Source: Lentisphaerota bacterium
GTDB lineage: Bacteria; Verrucomicrobiota; Kiritimatiellia; JAAZAB01
DNA: 15,355 nt
Reading direction: 5' to 3'
Assembly: GCA_016199105.1 (NCBI GenBank)
Contig: JACQHI010000019.1
Span: 1 to 15,355 of the forward strand
Shown piece after piece: positions 12,901-15,355 of the stretch. Position numbers and translations under genes: made by a program. Position 1 is the stretch's first letter. Each line of letters opens with the position of its first letter. Under the pieces are notes generated by a model. It was not told the origin of the DNA. It made no database searches and saw nothing but the letters and a program-made list of their open reading frames with translations.

Positions 12901-13935
12901 TTATTTCCTTCCGAGGTATTCTTCCGGCACGTCCGTGAAGCCCCAGTCCTTCAACTGGCGGGCCCAGGCGCCCAGATTTTCCAGCGTCACCTTGACGAGT
13001 TCCATGCGGTTGGTGACGGGGACGTCCTTGTTCAGCACGACATGGTCCACGATTTTCTCCACGGAGACCTTGCCCCAGAGATAGGTGGGTTGCGCGAGCA
13101 GGACCGGGGCGATGCCTTTTTCGATGTAAGGCAGTTCCGCCGGAAGCGCGTCCACGGAAACGATTTTTACGCGGGCGGGATCGAGGTCGGTGAGGAGGGT
13201 CTTGGTGAACAGCGGCCAGCCGCCGATCATGGCCCAGCCGGTGACTTCCGGGTAGGCGTTCATGACGCGCAACACTTCCGCGGCGGCGTCCTGGGGGGTT
13301 TCCGTATGATAGAACGTGCCCACGATTTCAATGCCGGAATATTTCTTGGCCTCCTGGCTCACGCCTTCGGCGCGCTTGCGGAGGTTCGGCGCATTCTGGT
13401 TCCCGGCGAGGATGGCGATCTTGCCATTTCCGTTCAGGAGCTTGGAGAGCTCGGCCATGACGGTCTGGCCGGTCTGCAGGTCGTCCACGCCGTAAAAGGC
13501 GAAGCGTTTCGATTGCGGGGCGTCGCTGTCGAACGTCATCACCGGCACGCCTCGGGCGACGGCGTCGTCAATGGCGCCGGTGACCTTGGCGGCGTCCGAA
13601 CAGGAGAGCAGGATGGCCGTGGCGCCCTCGTTGACGGCCTGGGCGATGCGCTGGGCCTGGACCTGGCCGTCCTCCGTCGGCGGCGTGCGCCAGTCGATGA
13701 CGATCTCCATGGCCAGCCTAGCGGAAAGCTCCTTCGCCGCGGCCTCGGCGCCCGTGCGGGCGGAGAGGAAGACGGGGTTGGTCGAGCTTTTGGCGATCAT
13801 GGCGATGACCGCCTTTTTCTTCGTCGCCGCCGGGGCGGGAGACGCGTTGGTGGCGGGCGTTTCCGCCAGGGCCGCGTTGCCGAGCATGATCAGGGCCGCG
13901 CCGGTTATCAGAGTGGATTGCCAATAGTGCTTCAT
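12901..13935 (-). CDS. Periplasmic sugar-binding protein of the ABC importer (RbsB-like)
   Basis: AAGGAG lies 7 bases before ATG 13935. The 344-aa product has a signal peptide ending in NAALA (about residue 24), an Ala/Pro-rich linker, and the two-lobe type I periplasmic binding fold: KAVIAMIAKSSTNPVFLSAR, EGATAILLSCSDAAKVTGAI, VPVMTFDSDAPQSKRFAFYG, GKIAILAGNQNAPNLRKRAEG and WAMIGGWPLF. These match the Peripla_BP_4 family (ribose, xylose and related sugars). D in TFDSD and R in RKRAEG are at usual sugar-contact places. It delivers its ligand to the permease encoded upstream. The ligand is not predictable; the hairpin-containing spacer behind the permease gene may affect relative expression. 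Confidence 0.92.
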   Translation of the reverse strand: MKHYWQSTLITGAALIMLGNAALAETPATNASPAPAATKKKAVIAMIAKSSTNPVFLSARTGAEAAAKELSARLAMEIVIDWRTPPTEDGQVQAQRIAQAVNEGATAILLSCSDAAKVTGAIDDAVARGVPVMTFDSDAPQSKRFAFYGVDDLQTGQTVMAELSKLLNGNGKIAILAGNQNAPNLRKRAEGVSQEAKKYSGIEIVGTFYHTETPQDAAAEVLRVMNAYPEVTGWAMIGGWPLFTKTLLTDLDPARVKIVSVDALPAELPYIEKGIAPVLLAQPTYLWGKVSVEKIVDHVVLNKDVPVTNRMELVKVTLENLGAWARQLKDWGFTDVPEEYLGRK

Positions 13936-14018
13936 GAGGGGGCTCCTTATGTGTTATTCAGGTTCAGTGTTCACGGTTCAACGGTTATTTGTTTTCATGT
14001 AACTGCTCAGCCACAGTA

Positions 14019-14077
14019 AGTCAGCCATTCTTGGCTGACTATTGCCGCGAGGAAGGTCAGGCAGGAATGCCCGACCT
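14019..14077. repeat. Two adjacent hairpins in the permease/binding-protein spacer
   Basis: The first is a 9-bp stem AGTCAGCCA/TGGCTGACT with loop TTC plus T (14019-14040). The second has 10-base arms AGGTCAGGCA/TGCCCGACCT with one mismatch around GGAA (14054-14077), followed on the plus strand by CTTTTTC. On the minus strand, the direction of the operon, no T-run follows, so they look like dispersed repeats or mRNA-stability hairpins rather than terminators. Confidence 0.6.
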
Positions 14078-14139
14078 ACTTTTTCAGCGCATATTCGTGT
14101 CTGCAAATGACCACCTGTGCAGTTACGTTTTCTTTGCTA

Positions 14140-15210
14140 TTATTGCGTTAAAGAAACGGTTTCGCCGGCCGGGCGGCGCCGCGCGGCCAGCCGGCTGTTC
14201 AACTGGTCCAGAACCACGGCCAAAACCACGGCGGACCCGATAATAATCCATTCGTAGTTCTGGTCAAAGCGCAATGTGCGGATGGACTGCCGTATCAGCA
14301 CGATGAGCACGGCCCCCAGCATCGCGTTGACGGCATGGCCCTTGCCGCCGTTCAGGCTGGCCCCGCCGACCACGGCGGATGCGATCACATACAGCTCATA
14401 GCCTGTGGCGTCGGCGCAGGAGGCCGAGCCGTAATAGCCGCTGCCGATGAAGGCGGCGATGCCGGCGGTGAGTCCGGACAGCGCGAAAACGCCGACGAGA
14501 ATGCGCCCGACGGCGAGGCCCGCGTAGCGGCTGGCCTCCGCGTTGCCGCCCACGGCGTAGATATGCCGGCCCATGACGGTCCGTTTCAGGTACAGGGCGC
14601 CCAGCGCCGTCACGCCGAGCATGACAAGGAGGGGAATGGGGTACAGCGCGCCGCCGAGCCCGAGGGTGGCCTTGATCGTTTGCGTCAGGGCGCCGGGGAT
14701 GAGGATGCTTTCCGCCTTGCTGGCCACAAAGGCGATGCCGCGGAAGACCCACATGCTCCCCAGCGTGATGATGAACGGATGCACGCGGAGCCCCACCACT
14801 AATACACCGTTGATCAGACCGCAGAGCAGGCCCAGCCCCGCGCAGCAGGCCAGGGAAACGTCGAGCGTGGCGCCGGGCGTCAGGCTGCCGAGCGTCCGGA
14901 GCGCCATGGCCGTCAGGACGCCGCTCAGGGCGTAGATGGCGCCGACGGAGAGATCGATGCCGCCGGAGATGATGACCAGCGTGGCGCCGACCGCCATGAC
15001 GGCGAAGAAGCTGGCGTCCGTGGCGGTCTGCATGAGCGTGTGGGGATTGAGGAAATTATTGATTTCACGCCCGGTTTTCAGGTCCGTGTGATGCCCGGCA
15101 AAGAGGGTGAGCAGGAGGCCCAGGACCAGGATGATGCACACCAGTCCGGAGGACTGAAGCGCCAACGCGGCGCGCGTCGTGTTCATGAGCTTGAGCAAGG
15201 ATTGATTCAT
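14140..15210 (-). CDS. Sugar ABC importer permease (RbsC-like, BPD_transp_2)
   Basis: Start ATG 15210 is tentative; ATG 15186 or a TTG at 15249 are alternatives, and none has a good ribosome site. The roughly 356-aa integral membrane protein has about 8-10 hydrophobic segments, starting LVCIILVLGLLLTLFAG. It carries the family motif ISGGIDLSVGAIYALSGVLT, then GLRVHPFIITLGSMWVFRGI, IYAVGGNAEASRYAGLAVGR and ASAVVGGASLNGGKGHAVNA near the cytoplasmic coupling region. It forms the transmembrane channel with the ATPase and binding protein encoded downstream. The gene order permease, binding protein, ATPase differs from the usual ATPase-first order of rbs operons. Confidence 0.92.
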   Translation of the reverse strand: MNQSLLKLMNTTRAALALQSSGLVCIILVLGLLLTLFAGHHTDLKTGREINNFLNPHTLMQTATDASFFAVMAVGATLVIISGGIDLSVGAIYALSGVLTAMALRTLGSLTPGATLDVSLACCAGLGLLCGLINGVLVVGLRVHPFIITLGSMWVFRGIAFVASKAESILIPGALTQTIKATLGLGGALYPIPLLVMLGVTALGALYLKRTVMGRHIYAVGGNAEASRYAGLAVGRILVGVFALSGLTAGIAAFIGSGYYGSASCADATGYELYVIASAVVGGASLNGGKGHAVNAMLGAVLIVLIRQSIRTLRFDQNYEWIIIGSAVVLAVVLDQLNSRLAARRRPAGETVSLTQ

Positions 15211-15254
15211 GGATCGAAGAATCGTAAGAGCACGGAAGCCGAAAAACAAGATTG

Positions 15255-15355
15255 TTTAACCGCGAATTGACGCGAATGGGGAAATGGCTTTTAACCGCAA
15301 AGAGTAAGAGGGAAAAACGGGCCGCAAAAAGGCGCACCTGCCCGCAATGCTGCAC
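15255..15355. other. Upstream region of the ABC operon with short repeats
   Basis: It contains CGCGAAT twice (separated by TGA, near 15262-15278) and two TTTTAACCGC/TTTAACCGC-like strings (about 15256 and 15291). This may be a promoter/operator region or a dispersed repeat. No confident -35/-10 pair and no ORF is seen before the window ends. Confidence 0.3.

Noticed and set aside
12694..14019. Plus-strand open frame of 441 codons
   Set aside because: It is antisense to the binding protein and crosses the repeat element; composition is His/Gly/Arg-rich as usual for GC shadows.
14054..14084. Intrinsic terminator on the plus strand (hairpin plus CTTTTTC)
   Set aside because: No plus-strand gene lies upstream of it; all genes around it run on the minus strand.

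Overview
This GC-rich bacterial window has two parts. The left third is the right-hand part of a Mu-type transposable element. The rest is a chromosomal background of metabolic and transport genes, with many short palindromic dispersed repeats in the spacers. The repeat style, the Cys-rich small protein and the type of Mu-like operon suggest the Verrucomicrobiota/Kiritimatiellota/Lentisphaerota (PVC) group. That assignment is inference; the window has no rRNA or other phylogenetic marker strong enough to settle it.

Positions 1-5581 are a mobile element whose left part lies outside the window. One rightward operon holds a DUF3102-like gene cut by the window edge, three tiny ORFs, a Mu-type DDE transposase split into two ORFs (1175-2533 catalytic; 2530-3357 beta-barrel/C-terminal), a MuB/TnsC-like AAA+ ATPase (3372-4469), a 49-codon ORF, a possible GemA-like protein and a small winged-helix-like protein. 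Nearly every junction is a 4-base ATGA overlap, and these overlaps fix starts that a longest-ORF reading misplaces. Two ORFs (823-981, 4469-4618) are short and easily missed. The first repeats the N-terminus of the transposase. Four bases after the last stop codon a series of TTCTCAGTTTG-type direct repeats begins and runs to a terminal CA at 5581. I read this as the element's right end with its transposase-binding sites.

The element sits inside an IS110/IS1111-family transposase gene, of which only the C-terminal two thirds (5582-6291) is in the window. It is followed by about 320 bp of structured noncoding IS DNA that may contain a bridge RNA.

From 6600 on there are an N-acylglucosamine 2-epimerase-family gene (minus) divergent from ispH (plus), a Cys-rich 64-aa ORF that may be a truncated gene, a secreted protein built of two near-identical repeats, a tRNA-Ser(GGA) gene with a clear promoter and a GIY-YIG endonuclease fragment just downstream, a conserved-looking 123-aa unknown with a consensus sigma70 promoter, and a leftward sugar ABC importer (permease, binding protein, double ATPase). 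Its two internal spacers of about 200 bp are filled with inverted-repeat elements.
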